Of a stretch of DNA of 64,000 nt, positions 32,493-45,667 are shown one piece after another (within the stretch, counting starts at the first letter, position 1; each line of letters starts with the position of its first letter). The stretch lies in NCBI GenBank assembly GCA_963383645.1, contig OY726557.1:155497201-155561200 (forward strand). The letters are read 5' to 3'. Position numbers and translations under genes: made by a program. The notes below the pieces were generated by a model. The model was given only the letters and a program-made list of their open reading frames with translations. It was not told where the DNA came from and searched no databases. This DNA comes from Muscardinus avellanarius. Taxonomy: Eukaryota > Chordata > Mammalia > Rodentia > Gliridae.

Positions 32493-32579
32493 AAAAATAG
32501 GTCTGGGAGTATAGCCCAGAGGTAGAAATCCTCTGGGGGTGGTAGAAATTCCACCCCCAGTACCACCAAAAAAAAAAAA
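32313..32579 (+). mobile_element. B1-dID SINE with (AT)n in the linker
   Basis: B1 half (gccaggcgtagtggcacact), then an (AT)n tract of about 46 bp (32443-32488) replacing the A-rich linker, dID half (ggtctgggagtatagcccag) with a small internal duplication (gtagaaatcc/gtagaaattc), and A-tail. The TSD is aaagtttgaccata at 32299-32312 and aaagtttgcccata at 32580-32593 (one mismatch). Confidence 0.94.
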
Positions 32580-32593
32580 AAAGTTTGCCCATA

Positions 32594-33461
32594 AAACATA
32601 AGTGACAATATTCTTGAGCTACTCTAAATGAAATACTAACATACCAACTGATAAAATCATATAGCAGTACTCTATCCTTAAGTGATCAGTGTTTATGAGA
32701 TAGTTTGATAGTTTTAAAATGTTTCAGACTGACAGTAATTTTCATGAGCAGGTATTTCAGATTAAAGGATGTTTACCCACACATACTAAATCATCCTACT
32801 TTCTACTTGGTCCATATGCACAGTTCCTTAAAAATATTTCTATGACTATCAGATTGAAGCATAAAACAGGGATCAGTTCACATGTATTGGATTTAGCTGG
32901 AGGTACTGATATACCATTAGAGTTCCACTCAATGAAATATGGAGTATGGCTTAAAAAACACTGGAACATATAAGTACTCCTGGAGAACAAGTGTCCAAAT
33001 ATTTTTGTGCATTTAATCCAGAAAGAAAATAGTCCGAATTCAGGTCTCATACAATGAAAAGTAAAGGATTTGGTGACAAAAGTGTCTGCAGAAGTGGTGT
33101 AAAGATGGAACTCACAAGAAAAACAGTTAAGGGAATTTAAGTCTCAATGGCTACCAAAAAAAGATCACCAATTTCAAAGTTCCCCTTTAATCACATTGAG
33201 AAGATACTTTGTTGTATGAATATCAATCAATCTTATTTGTCCAAACTAAAACTAAACTAATGCATTAAATCTAAGTAAAATTGGTCACAGTTGCAGAAAT
33301 AATGAGCATTGATGCCTCAATATGGAATTCTCATGAAGACAGATGTGGTCACTACTCCCAAGAATACCAATATGGTGACATCAGACACCAATGATTAACT
33401 TTCGGTACGAGAACATTTAACAAGATTTTTTAAATACGACCTGTGGCAAGTCTACTAAATT
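32594..33461. other. No recognised feature
   Basis: Unassigned sequence. Overlapping short open frames at 32719-32973 and 32796-33050 on opposite strands have no family features. Confidence 0.5.
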
Positions 33462-33473
33462 ATTCCTCTTCTG

Positions 33474-33690
33474 CCCAGTGTGGTGGTGCCCACTTATAAT
33501 CCCTGCAATTGGGAGGCGGAGACAGGAGGATCGCGCTGGGTCAGAGCCAGCCTCGCTGGCTTAAGAGACCCTGTTTCCAAATAAAAAATATATATAAAAT
33601 AGGTCTGGGAGTGTAGCCCAGAGGTAGAAGGGCTACCAGGAACCCCAGTACCACCAAATAAATAAATAAATGAATAAATAAATGAATGAA

Positions 33691-33720
<30 letters not shown>
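33474..33720 (+). mobile_element. B1-dID SINE with (AAAT)n tail and TSD
   Basis: B1 half (cccagtgtggtggtgcccac), dID half (ggtctgggagtgtagcccag) and a tail of AAAT units with two AATG variants. TSD attcctcttctg at 33462-33473 and attcttcttctg at 33721-33732. Confidence 0.93.
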
Positions 33721-33723
<3 letters not shown>

Positions 33724-33732
33724 CTTCTTCTG

Positions 33733-34587
33733 TTGTACAGATCCTGAAAATTTTTCTCTGGAACTGACAGTTATTATGGATATGTATTTGCTTTTTATAG
33801 TGTCAGACGTAATTCTGTGAGGCACCAAAGTCTATAGTCTTACTCATGATTCTGTCATAACGTGCATCTTTGGTTGTAATCAAAGAACATAAATTGCCAT
33901 CAGAAATGAAGAATAGATAGATAGATAGATAGATAGTATTTAATGATATTACTATTTTCAAAATCATTGAAAAGTATCTAACACATGAAAATGATAAAAT
34001 ACTTGTCTTGCTGATACAGCAGAAGGTAGACAACAACTTGAGAGTTAGCAGTGCTGTATTTCAAGATGCTTTATTACATTTTGGATAGTAACCAATGTGT
34101 GATACTCTGTGCTTACCTGGATTGCAAAGATCCAGGCACTAGATGGTTAAATTTGACTGAGCCTTTGCTTCATTGTCTAATAACATAATTATAAACATTT
34201 TACTTCCATTTTGTTAGCTTACATATGCTGTTTGTAACCATAGGTTTGCTTTGACCATCATACAAACGATATTTCTGTTGAACCAGAATTTGAGACTGAT
34301 AACTAGTCAAATTGATTTTTTAAGTCATGGAAACCACAGGCAAAACTATGGACTTTATCTTTTGGAAACCTAATTATCAATGGAAGTATGGCCACTGCTT
34401 CAAAATAATGAGGAATGTGCCTGCAATCCAGAGAGCATCTTTCCATATCCCTGTAGGCAGTAGAAAGGGAAGCAATGCTAGTAATTAATGAAAAAAATTA
34501 GGAATCCAGATAGTAATCATGGCACAGACCCTGGAAACATTATGTGTTTTATTGTTTCTAAAGCCAACGATTCAAATCAGCTTAGAA

Positions 34588-34632
<45 letters not shown>

Positions 34633-35380
34633 GAGAGGTTGTAGATGAAAGTAATGATTAATAACAATTATGACAACATCAATATTTTGAACCAGGTCCT
34701 TTTAATATCATATTTTATTCCATAATTTATATATGCATTTGTATTAGTAACTATTATTATTCTTTCATTCCCCTACTATTTTTATAAGTGAACTAGTGAT
34801 GAATAAAATAAAATATTCACTATCACCTAAGATCCAAATTCAACTTGATATTCTATACTTTACAGAGATATCCTACCCAAAACCAAACCAATATACACTA
34901 TTTTAAACTTTGGGACTCTTATTCCTGGGACAATAGGATTTGAGAGATGATTATATGGGTGAAGAATTAGGACACAGGTCAGCTCAGTGATAACACTGGA
35001 AGTATTCATTTGTAGTGTTATTGTTGACCTTCACATCTTAGTTACTATTTTTGGCTCACACTTTGTTTATTGAATGCTATAATAATGCGGGGGTAAACAG
35101 CAAGGACCCTAGATTTTCTGTAGTTTTTCTCTACTGCAGCCTCACTATTCTGTAATCAGGACCTCTATTTTCATGAGAGTGTGTCTTTATTTTTTTTTTT
35201 TACCCAATATGTCTTATGCCCTATTGAGCCAAAATCTATTTTCAATGTTGTTATTGTTTTTCTACTTATATTTCAAAGGTTATCACAAATGTAATCATGT
35301 AATTTTCTTTCTAAGATTTCTTTATTAGCCTCATAACCATATAATGATAGAGGGAAAAAAAGTTGATTAAATTTTCCAGT
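33733..35380. other. No recognised element apart from two microsatellites
   Basis: Holds a (TAGA)n tract at about 33913-33936 and a (GT)n tract at 34589-34629. The remainder is AT-rich and unassigned. Confidence 0.55.
34589..34629 (+). repeat. (GT)n microsatellite
   Basis: An uninterrupted GT tract of about 41 bp with no SINE attached, unlike most microsatellites in this window. Confidence 0.97.
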
Positions 35381-36919
35381 AACAGGAAGATGGTAACTGA
35401 AGGAAGCAGAACATCTCAGTCTTGCTGACACTCAATCTCTATCGCCATAAAAGCAGCATCTTGACAAGAGGGAAAAAAAGCAGCAAAAATTGAACGCAAC
35501 AATGAAAAATTGAAAGGCAGCAGAAATAAAGCAGAAGACAGAACAGAGGACAGAAAAGTACCACGCATGCTTTCTCTAGAGAACAAGTGCAGCCACAGTA
35601 CCTGCAGTAGCACCAACTTGCCTAATCATGCCGGCAGCCTGGAGAGATTCCCCAGCAAATTGCCAACAACTTGATGATCTGCAGCTCATTGGAATATAAG
35701 CAGTCCACATTCCACACTCCACAGAGATCTCACTGCCAGGACACATGGCTAGGACTTTATGCAGTGGCAACTGAACGCATTTTGTCTTTTAAAGATCCAG
35801 AGAATTGCTCAACAACACCATAAGTGAAATAGCTGTCCCTGAAGAAAACTGCATAGCACAGTGCACAAACTTGTATGGCAAATAATAGACTCGATGTGTC
35901 TGAGACTTTGTGGTTCACCCTAGTGAAGGTGGAGATAGAGTCTGCTATTAGTCACAACAGAGATACAGATTAGCAGACGACCCCCAGGGCCAATTGGGTA
36001 AAGGTCTATAGTCTGCAGGATACAGTATGCTATTAGGGCCTCCAGAGATTGCAATAGGCCACCCAATCATGGTGACCAGGGAGAAGTTAATGCAATCCAG
36101 CCCTACATATTCTCTCCAATTTTTGGAGAATGTGGATATCTACATATACAGAGTTTCTGGTCCCAGTGGCACCTGCCACTATCATAGGTGCGGAGAGACA
36201 CAGGCTCAAGGTGTGTGTAAAACATAGAAACCAGTGTTTAGACTGGATCTGCCCCCCAGCAATACCCGATGCCTGCAAAGACAGAGAATCTTAGAGACAG
36301 GCCCGTGGAGAGTTCAAAGATTCAGGCTTGCAGTAAGAGAGGCATCAGTGGTACTCCACATCTACACAGAGATACCAGGTCAGGTTGTCCATATTGAAGG
36401 ATATAAAAAGTGGGGCTACAAAGTGGCATCATTACTACATGTTACAGAGCAAATAAAAGCCCTTGAAACATGCTCTAGAACCTATTATAGAATGTGAACC
36501 TTACACAGCTGAAAGTACCCAGACAGACCCAGGAGGACTGCAAAGTCCAAGTATTCTCTGTACTCATATATCTGTAGAGTTTTTTTCTTTTTTGTTTAAT
36601 GTTTTTTTTTTTTTGTGTGTGTATGCTTTTGTGTTTGCTCTACTCTCCACCACTTTTACAAGCTTCTTCCATCTTTCATATATAATCTCTTCCCTATGCC
36701 CCTTTTTTTCTTTTCTTTGTCTTATATGAAATGAATTTCATATCACTATAGCTAAATACTCTACACTGGTTACTAAAATTCTTCCATACACTATTTCTAA
36801 TTTCTACTACATACTTTCAAAATATAATAAAACTCTATCTACTCTACCCTATCTGCTACTTTTCCTTACTCTTGCATCCACTACTACAGCTCCTTCCTCC
36901 TGACTCAACGTTTACCATT

Positions 36920-37270
36920 GAATACAACACAAGTTGGCTTTGTATATACCTTCTGACACCTACATAGTGAAAGAACATTAACAAAAGCACCAAATAAACG
37001 TAAGAAACATGAAATTATGAGAAGGAAGAATAGCAAAGAAGCAATGAGTTTCCAGAACCGCACAATCCCACAACAACAGAAACTGTCAAAACAGAATTGT
37101 AGAGATGACCAGAAGATAAAAATCAAAATGTTAAGAATAGAAATGATACAGGATTTCTGGGGAAAAATTAGAGAGAACCTGAAATAAATTAAGAAACAAA
37201 TAAATAAACAAAGTATATTATACCCTAAACGAATTAGAAAAAAGTTCTAAAGGAAGCGAAGGATGCAATA
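36920..37270 (+). pseudogene. L1 ORF1 remnant
   Basis: Frames here give short pieces such as RNSKEAMSFQNRTIPQQQKL and IKMLRIEMIQDFWGKI-like sequence, the type of basic N-terminus and coiled-coil start found in L1 ORF1. The RRM and C-terminal domain are absent. Stops and frameshifts prevent translation. Confidence 0.55.
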
Positions 37271-37721
37271 ATTGAAGGCACAAATACAAATAGTAAACAG
37301 TATAGTAGACCACATGAAAAACATAATCTTGCACATAGAAAATGGCCATTTCAAACATAGGTACAACCACTGCCATAAAACAAACTCTTTGCCAAATTAT
37401 GCCACACATAGATCCCAATGCCATAATATTCGAAGACCTCAACTCTCCTCTCACACCACTATACCAATATATTCCATACAAAAGGTGAGTAAAGATACCT
37501 CAGGCCTAAAGAACACTAAAAACCAAATGTTCCTATTAGACACACAAAAATATTTCACCCAAATACACCTGAATTTATATTTTTTTAGGTGCTCATGGAA
37601 TCTACTCCAAAGTAGACCATAAATTCAGCATTAGAAATGCAAAAATTGTGAAATAATCCTCTTCACCTTTTCAGAACACAATGGAATGAAACTAGAAATC
37701 AACTATAAAAAAACCCAGAGA

Positions 37722-37845
37722 GACAGTCTCATTTTGGAGCTCTCCAGTGTTCCTGGGAAGCATGCTGATTTTTTTCTTTTTCTTCCTATCTTTCTACTGA
37801 TTTTCTAATAAATAATTGTTAAAGTCTCAAAGGAAAAAAAAAGAA
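37722..37845 (+). mobile_element. 5'-truncated retrocopy of an unknown mRNA 3' end
   Basis: Interrupts ORF2 between cccagagaga and gaaaccacataaac. The insert runs from about tctcattttggagctctcca through a T-rich stretch to ctaataaataattgttaaag, ends tctcaaagg and then A9. AATAAA about 20 bp before an A-run is what a polyadenylated mRNA end looks like. I do not recognise the gene. Confidence 0.55.
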
Positions 37846-38024
37846 ACCACATAAACACATGTAGATTGAACATCACACTGCTGAATGAGAAATGGGTCAT
37901 AGAAGAAGAAAAGGGTGAAATTAAAAAATTACTAGAAGCAAATGAAAAGCAACACAACATATCAAAACCTCTGTGACACTTTGAAGGTAACATTAAAATG
38001 AAAATTTATAGCATGGAATTCCTG

Positions 38025-38190
38025 TAAACATATTAAATTCAAACACTAAGCTAAGCATAAGAAGAAGGAAGAGGGGAGAGAATAGGTTGGAAAGTGAGGA
38101 AGGACTAAATAAGTGATGTGTACATGTATCCCTCTACCATCTTGTACCCCATTAAGATGTAAGACTACAATGTACCAATAAAAAATTTAA
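38025..38190 (+). mobile_element. L1 3'UTR nested in L1
   Basis: Starts near cctgtaaacatattaaattc and has gaagaggggagagaataggt, agtgatgtgtacatgtatcc, catcttgtaccccattaaga and accaataaaaaattt. A short 5'-truncated insertion inside ORF2 of the 35381 element. Confidence 0.88.
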
Positions 38191-41085
38191 AAGTGATTTA
38201 AAAGCACAGAAATCTAAAGGATTAGCAGAAACTACATTAAAAATGTATTCTCTAACAAAGTAGAAAACTTAGAAAAATTAGAAAAAATTGACAAATATTT
38301 AGACACGTATAACCTTCCAAAAATGAATCAAGAAGATATAAAAATGATAACAAAAAGAAAACCTCAGGGACAAATGGATATCCAGGTGAATTTTTTAAAA
38401 ACCTTTATAAATGAGAAAATACCAATACTTTTCAATCTATTCTACGAAATGAAAAGAAATAGGACTCTCTTAAATACATTCTGTAAGCCAACATTACATC
38501 ATTACCAAAACCAAATAAAGATAACTCAAGAAAAAATATCTATAGGCCAAATCATTAATGAACTGGGACATAAAATTGTTGAACAAAATACTAGCAATGC
38601 TCATTAAAAATTACATCAAGAAAATTATACACCATTACCAAGTTAGTTTCATCCCAGAGATGCAAGACTGGTTCAATACACCAAAAACAATACATGTAAT
38701 TTACCACATGAACAAAATTAAAGTTAAAAAAATTATATGACCATTTCAATAGACACTGAAAAAGTAATTCACAAAATTGAACACCTGTTCATGCTAAAAG
38801 CACTGCAAAGAATTGAAATAGAAAAACATACCTCAACATCATAAAGGCAATATATAATAGACCCAAAGTCAACATCATATTAAATTTTAAAAATCTGAGT
38901 GTTTCCCCTAAAAAACAGGAACAAGACAAGAATTTCCACTACTACCAATCTATTTTAACATAGTACTTGATACTTTACACAAAGCAATAAAGAAAGAAAA
39001 GGTAAATTAAGAAGTATAAATGTAAAAACTATTTATATTGGCAGATAACATACTATCATACTTAGAAGACCCAACAAATTCAACCCAAAGGCTCATAGAA
39101 CTGATCAAAAAATTCAACAAAATATCTGAATATAAAAAATCTTTAAAAATCAGAAGTTTCACTGTGTATAAATCATAAATCCACTGAAAAATATCTAGAA
39201 AACACTCCCAGTAATGATATTTCCCTCAAAAATAAAATACTTAGGAATAAATCTAAACAAGATGAGGAATAAACCTAAACAAGATGATAAAGACCTCTAC
39301 AAGGAGAATTATAAAATATTGAAAAACAAAATTGAAAAAGACCTTTAAAAATGGAAAGACCATCTATGCTCTTGAATAGGCAAAATAAATATCATCAAAA
39401 TGGCAATTATTTTTAAAGAGATATACAGAATCAATCTAATACTCATTAAATTACCAAGGTCATTCTTCACACACATAGAAAAATCAGTTCTTAAATTTAT
39501 TTGGAAGAGAAAAAAAAGAATTGCCAGAGTAGTTCTCAGAAACAAGAATAATACAGGAGGCAACACAATACCTGACTTCAAGATATCTTCTAAAGCCGCA
39601 GTAATAAAAACACAGAATGATATTGGCAAAAAAAAAAAAAAGACACATATACTAAAAGACCAGAAACAAATCTCCACATTTATAGTCATTTGATTTTTGA
39701 CAAAGGGGCCAAAATCACATGTGAAAAAAAGATAGGCTCTTCAACATGGCATTGAAAAATTTGGTTAACTATGTGCAAAAAAAAAAAAAAATGTTAATAA
39801 ATCCCACAAGAGTCAATTCAAAATGGATCAAAGACCTGAAAAATTAAACCAGAAATCTTTCAGCTCCTTGAAGAGTGCATAGGTCCAATGCTTCAATGCA
39901 TAAGCAAAGGTGAAATATTTCACATGACGCCAAAGGCACAAAAAAATTATAAGGAGGATCAATTTGTAGTATTTCACTAATTAAAGAGGTTCTGTGCTAC
40001 AAAGAAAACTATCAAGAACTATCAAGAGCCTTCAGAATTGGAGAAAATTTTTGGCAGCTATTCCTCCAACAGTGGACTAATATCTAAAGAACTAATATTC
40101 TAAAGAACTCAAGAAATCCACCACTAAGAAAACAAATAACCTAACAAACATGGTCATGTGAACAAAATAATCACTTCATGAACAAGAAATATAAATGGCC
40201 AATAAATGTATGAAAATGCTCAATTTCATTAGCAGAGAGATACAAATCAATAGTACCCTGAGATCTCACATAAATCCAATAAGAATGGCAATTATTCAAA
40301 ATATAAACAACAAGAAATGCTAGTGAGGGTATGGAGAAGTGGGAACTCTAATACATTGTTGGTGAAATTAAAAATTAGTGCAACCACTTTAAAAACAGTA
40401 TAAAGAATTCTCAAAAAAAGAAAATGGAAATGAACATATCTTATGATCCAGCAATATCACTTCTGGATGTCTACCCCCCAAAAAATGGAAGCCAAACTAT
40501 CAAACTAATGTCTGCATATCTACATTCATAGCCACACTATTTTCAGTTGCCAATTTATGAAACCAGCCAAGACGTTCATCAACAGATGAATGGATTTCAA
40601 AAATATGAGATATGTACACAATGGAATTTTAAGCAGCCCTAAAGAAGAACAAAATTATGTCATTTGCAGAGAAATGGATGAAGTTGGAGAACATTATGCT
40701 AAGTGCAATTAGTCAATCACAAAAAGTAAAAAAAAAAAAAATTGGACGCTCTCTGAAGAAGCTAGAGAGAAAACAATTCACAGGAGACTCTAGATGAAGA
40801 ATGAGAAACCAAAGAGGAGCAAATAAGCTGACCTGACTGAGGAGGATGGGAGGGAGGAAGAGAAAAATCTCCTAATGTACATGATGTACATTCACAAACA
40901 TATCAAACTCAATCACTAAGCCAAACATGAGAAGGAGAAATGGGGGGGGGGATAAATGGGGTGTGAAGTGGGGAAGGGTTAAATGAGTGATGTGTGCATG
41001 TATGCATGTATGCCTCTGTCATCTTGTACCCCATTCAGATGTATGACTACAATGCTCCAATTTAAAAAAAATGCACAAATAAAAG

Positions 41086-42095
41086 AAAAAATACTAACTT
41101 AAAAAAATTATCAAGGGATCTAAATAGACATTTCACAATAGAAGAAATTTATTCAATAAATGTGTGAAAGATTGATTGTTCAACATCATTAGCCATTAGA
41201 TAGATGCAAATAAAACTATCTTGGAATTTTACCAAATCCCAATTAGAATGACAATCATTAAAAATACAAACAACAGCAAATGCTGTCAAGAGTGTGGAGA
41301 AGTGGTAACTCTTATACATTGCTGGTGGGGTTGCAAATTAGCATAACTACTTTTTAAATTAATTTATTTTTATTGCAAATGGTATACATTTAAACTGTGT
41401 TTGGTGACCTCTCACCCCCGCTGCATTTTCCCTACTTTAGGAAATAGTATGGAGAATCCTCAGAAGAATGCGAATGAACCTACCATATGATCCAACAATA
41501 TCACTTTGGGTATCTACCCAAAAGAATGGAAACCAAACTACCAGACTAATGCCTGCATGTTTATGTTGATAGTTGCACAAATCAAAATTGCCAAACTATG
41601 GAACCAGCCAAGATGTCAATCAACAGATGAACTATAGGATATGTACACAATGGAATTTTACTCAGTCTTAAAGTAAAACAAAATTAAGTCATTTGCAAGG
41701 AAATTGAAATAACTGGAGAACATTATGCTAAGTGAGATTAGTCGGTCACAAAAAGTAAAAAAATTAAATGCTTTCCCTAATATGTGGAACAAAGGGTGAA
41801 AATGGGTCATAGAAAAAACCATAAACAAAGAGGGAGAAACCTTAGATAAATAAAGAAGGCAACTTAACTGAGGGAAGTGGAAAGAAGGAAGAGGAAAGCA
41901 CCCTAATGTGCACTGCACAATGTACATTCACAAACTTATCAAAGTCAGTCACTAATAAAAACATGAGAAGAGGGAGGTGGGAGGGAAGGAGGTGGGAAAG
42001 GGCTAAATGAGTGATGTTTGCATGTATGCCTCTACAATCATGTACCTCATTAACATGTATGCTTACACTGCACCAATAAAAGAAATAAAGAACAA
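41086..42095 (+). mobile_element. L1 3' part (ORF2 end and 3'UTR)
   Basis: Begins within the C-terminal ORF2 region (ctaaatagacatttcacaat), continues to tgatccaacaatatcacttt and gagattagtcggtcacaaaa and a 3'UTR ending gcaccaataaaagaaataaa. It repeats the interval already present at about 40150-41085, so it is a separate copy of the same family, placed in tandem. It is interrupted at 41354-41431. Confidence 0.87.
41354..41431 (-). mobile_element. 78-bp L1 3' end, minus strand
   Basis: tttattgcaaatggtataca and ttaaactgtgtttggtgacc match the reversed 3' end of the L1 at 6367 (plus-strand tttattggaagtaaatggta). Flanked by ctacttt at 41347-41353 and 41432-41438. Interrupts the ORF2 reading aactac/gaaatagtatgg. 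Confidence 0.8.
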
Positions 42096-42867
42096 AAATT
42101 TCAGTTAAGTCTTTTCATACTTCTGCTATAAAAATGTTATATTGTTTTATATTTTTAAAAATAATTTGTGATTTTTATTATTCTTGATGATTTCCCCAGG
42201 ACCAAGTTTGTTTATTTATTAATATATCCATGTTCACAGTAAATGCATTTTCAATACAAGTGTATTCAATACAATTTAGTTTGCTGGATAGTCTTAAAAA
42301 TAGTTTGTTGGAATAGTAATGTTTAAATTTCTTATGGTAGGTCATATTTTACTGGCATTGTGCTAACTCTGATAAATGGCAAATCCTGTTGATCCTGCTG
42401 AACTTTATGGTCAGCTGCCTCAAACAAAAAGATATCACAAATATTTGAAGGAATCACTGCTGTGGCTCTTGGGAATTTACTACTAAGTTTAGTAAATGTA
42501 CTTGTACAGATCAATGGGCTATTATGTTGACCTTTCACTGGTGGTTTGCTTTGATTCAGGCATTTACAATAAACTATGCTCCAAGCATTTCAACTCTGCT
42601 CCTTTCTTCTTTTTAAAAATATGGCATCTTTTCAATAAGTATTGCCAGAATACTCAGTTGATATTTTTGTTTTTCTTGCTTTGCTTTTTCTTATTGATAA
42701 AAAAGTGCATCTATTCCCAAAATAGAAAATATCCAACAAAAGGTCTTTGTAGAATATAATTATTGCTTATGGAATGTGTGGCATGCAAATATAATTGGTA
42801 TTAAATAAAATCTTGAAACTTTAGAGTAATATAAAACCACTAAAAAAAAAGTAAAAGTTCAATAAGT
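42096..42867. other. No recognised feature
   Basis: AT-rich sequence without an assignable repeat. Confidence 0.5.
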
Positions 42868-42881
42868 ATAACTGCAATGAA

Positions 42882-43057
42882 TTTTTTTTTCTGAGAATCC
42901 TTCTACCTCTGGGCTACACTCCCAGACACCTATTTTTTTATATTTTTATTTGGAAACAGGGTCTCTTAAGCCAGCGTGCATGGCTTCAAACCTCCGTGAT
43001 CCTCCTGTCTCCACCTCCCGAGCGCGGGGATTACAAGTGTGCACCACCACTCCAGGC
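42882..43057 (-). mobile_element. B1-dID SINE, minus strand, TSD
   Basis: T-run, a short reversed dID half (cctctgggctacactcccag), linker and reversed B1 half (gtctcttaagccagcgtgca) ending ccaccactccaggc. The TSD ataactgcaatgaa is perfect at 42868-42881 and 43058-43071. Confidence 0.95.
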
Positions 43058-43071
43058 ATAACTGCAATGAA

Positions 43072-45667
43072 ATTTGAAGTTTAATATGCATCAAGTTCTC
43101 ATAATTAAACTGTTATTTGTACATATGTACATGGAACAGGTTGAAAACAAGATATAAAATATTTAATATTAATAATACATATATAATTTCATCATTTAGG
43201 AATAACCTATTATAGGTCTAATTTATAAGTAAGTATAGATACTTGCTCATCATTAATACTTGGATTCTAATAACTGGAAAATGCTTATGTTTATTTAATT
43301 TTTATACACAAATGCTCTAAATGGTTTACACAATACATTTGATTTAACCTGCATCATATTGGAATATGTTTTTAAATAAGGAAGCTAAAAAATAGAGTAA
43401 TTAGGGAACATTCCTATTATTACACTGGCTATAGATACATTAGCCAGTATTTGAAAATCATCCTGTTATCCTAAACAATGGCCTTTCATTCTCTCTGGCC
43501 TTCTTATATCTTGTCATGTCAATAATCACCAAAAAAGTAGAGATTATGACTAAAATAAAAACAAATATAAGCATATAATAGAAGGATACAGAACTATAAA
43601 AAAGGATTAGAAAGAGTCCAGGGATGTTTGTGAGAGGAGTTCAATAAAGCAACTTATGGGAGACTTTTCACATGATGCAACCTGAATTGAATCATGACAA
43701 ATGATAAGAACAAAGTAATTTACTTATCAAATATTTATTGAATAACATGTGTAAAATGCCAGTCTACCTGCTGGGAATATAAAGCTGAATTTCATTGATA
43801 AGAACTCTATTTTTATTCACTTAAAATTCAAATGGGTAGTTATACAATAAGAAAGTAAAACATTGAAGAAATTATATTAAACAGAGTAAATATTATAAAA
43901 TGAATAGTAAGATATGAGCATTAAGTAGCTGCCTTTTTACATTTGGTAATAGCTAAAACCTCATCGACGTATTCACGGAGCTGAGGTTTTAATGATGTAA
44001 AGGAAAAATTTAGATAATGGCTAAATGTCTTTCTACTAAAAAGAGAGAATGGAGAAGGCAACAGTCCTAACATGGAAAAGCATGTGTCCTGTGCAAGGGA
44101 AAAGAAAAGAAGGCCAGTTGATTAATGATTCCTTGATAATTATATAATGACTGTTTTATCTTGTTTCACATTTTATTATTTAAAGTTTGTTTTACCTAAT
44201 TTAAGTATGCCTGAGCCATACTGGTCCTTTTTTAATCTCCACAGAAAGTATTTTTCCAATCTCACTTTGTGTCATAAAGGTGTGGTGAATCTCCTTAGGG
44301 CAATATGTATCCTGAGTTCATGGTGGCAAGTCCTACATGAGGCCTGCGGGAGCCTGGGGCCAGCAGGCCTTTGGCTGTGAATACATTGGTGTTGGCTGAT
44401 GGTGACTGAGGCTCAGTTCATTTCTCTTCTCCTTAGAACATTCATAATTGTTCTATTTCCAAGTTTGCTAATCCTGCATCATCTCAAATTTTACTGTTGA
44501 GACTATATTACAATTTTATTCTAATTATTTTACTTACAATCTAAAAGAATTTCTATTTTGATAAATGTTCTGTCTTTGGTAGGAGATTATCTCAAACTTT
44601 CCAAAGTTATCCAGGTATATTCATTTAGTTCATGTCATACACTTATAATAATGTATTTAACTGAACTTCTAGTAACTTCAGTATTTAATTACCATAAAAT
44701 CAATTTCTATTGAATGTCTTTTTATGTATGTGCCATACTTTCCTGGTTACTTATGTAGCAGGTTTTTTTCCCCCCTGTATACTCTAAAATTTCTAAAGGT
44801 ACAATATGTGGCTTTGCAAATCAGCCACTTCAAGTCAGGTGACTGTAATTTAATAACTTGCCTGGGCTAATTCTGTCAAGTTTGTGTTCTCTTTCCTGTT
44901 CAGGCATGGAATTCTCTTTCCTTGGCTTAGTGAAAAACTAGTCATTGGACATGTTTCTTTAATGCCTTGAATCAGTAAGTTCTCCAGTCTTTCTAAAATT
45001 ATGTACATATATTTTGAAACATGATTTTCATACTCCACAAATTTATAACTCTACCTTGACTACCTAATTATTCAGAGCCTCAAAATCATCCGTGTGTGAG
45101 AGCCTAGAATTTTTCTTTGGCATGTGTGAGGTGCTCAACATATAAGTGGTCTTCCATAGTCCCAGAAATATGTACATAGTTTTCAAAGGAGTATTTGTCC
45201 ACTCAGTTCCTAGTTTACTCTTTTAATTATTTCAGTGAAACTTTTATTATGTCTAGTCTTTGGTAGCTTCTATGCTAAATATTTTCCACTGATTGGAGTC
45301 CTGAGCCAAGGTAAATTAAGACCATCAAGGAGAATGTTGATCCACTTATTTAAGTGCCTGTTAGTTCAAATAGTGCCAATTTTCTGAGTATAAAGTTCTC
45401 AAGGCAATTCCAATCCCATTCTAATTATTTCAGGGGATTCTAAAAGCCTGGTTTTCAAAGCTACCACAGTGGCTGTAAGTTTTCTAGGTTTCTACAGACC
45501 TTGGGGGAAAAAATAACAGAAATAGGGAAAGTTAAAATGTCACAAAGATTAATAGCCATTTCTTGAAACCATCTCAAATGGTTGCAAATTGTAATTTACG
45601 AACAATAGAAAACTTTATTTTGATTTATTTTAAAGTATAATATCTACTATAATATTTTAGTTTAGTT
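43072..45667. other. No recognised feature; one short hairpin
   Basis: About 2.6 kb free of SINEs, the longest such stretch in the window apart from composite and L1 sequence. A perfect 10-bp inverted repeat (taaaacctca and tgaggtttta) lies at 43954-43963 and 43982-43991. No coding frame or conserved motif could be supported. Confidence 0.5.

Larger units (their letters stand above)
37330..40740 (+). pseudogene. L1 ORF2 remnant
   Basis: Endonuclease end (tttcagaacacaatggaatg near 37670), linker (aaaccacataaacacatgta), RT blocks (38240-39120) and the C-terminal domain (39340-40740) occur in the L1 order. The FADD region reads as LADN near 39043-39056, so the catalytic aspartates are not conserved. 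Stops and shifts occur in every domain. A precursor of the ordinary L1 family, now inactive. Confidence 0.82.
35381..41085 (+). mobile_element. Near-full-length degraded L1
   Basis: Starts with a 5'UTR-like block (cagtaacaggaagatggtaa at about 35381), goes through a relatively GC-rich 5'UTR and a pyrimidine-rich 3' part of the 5'UTR (36560-36900), an ORF1 N-terminal remnant, ORF2 and a 3'UTR with AATAAA-like sequence at about 41080. ORF1 is cut short: sequence passes from the coiled-coil start to the endonuclease part of ORF2 near 37270-37330. Two insertions (37722 and 38025) interrupt ORF2. No TSD was found. Confidence 0.8.
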
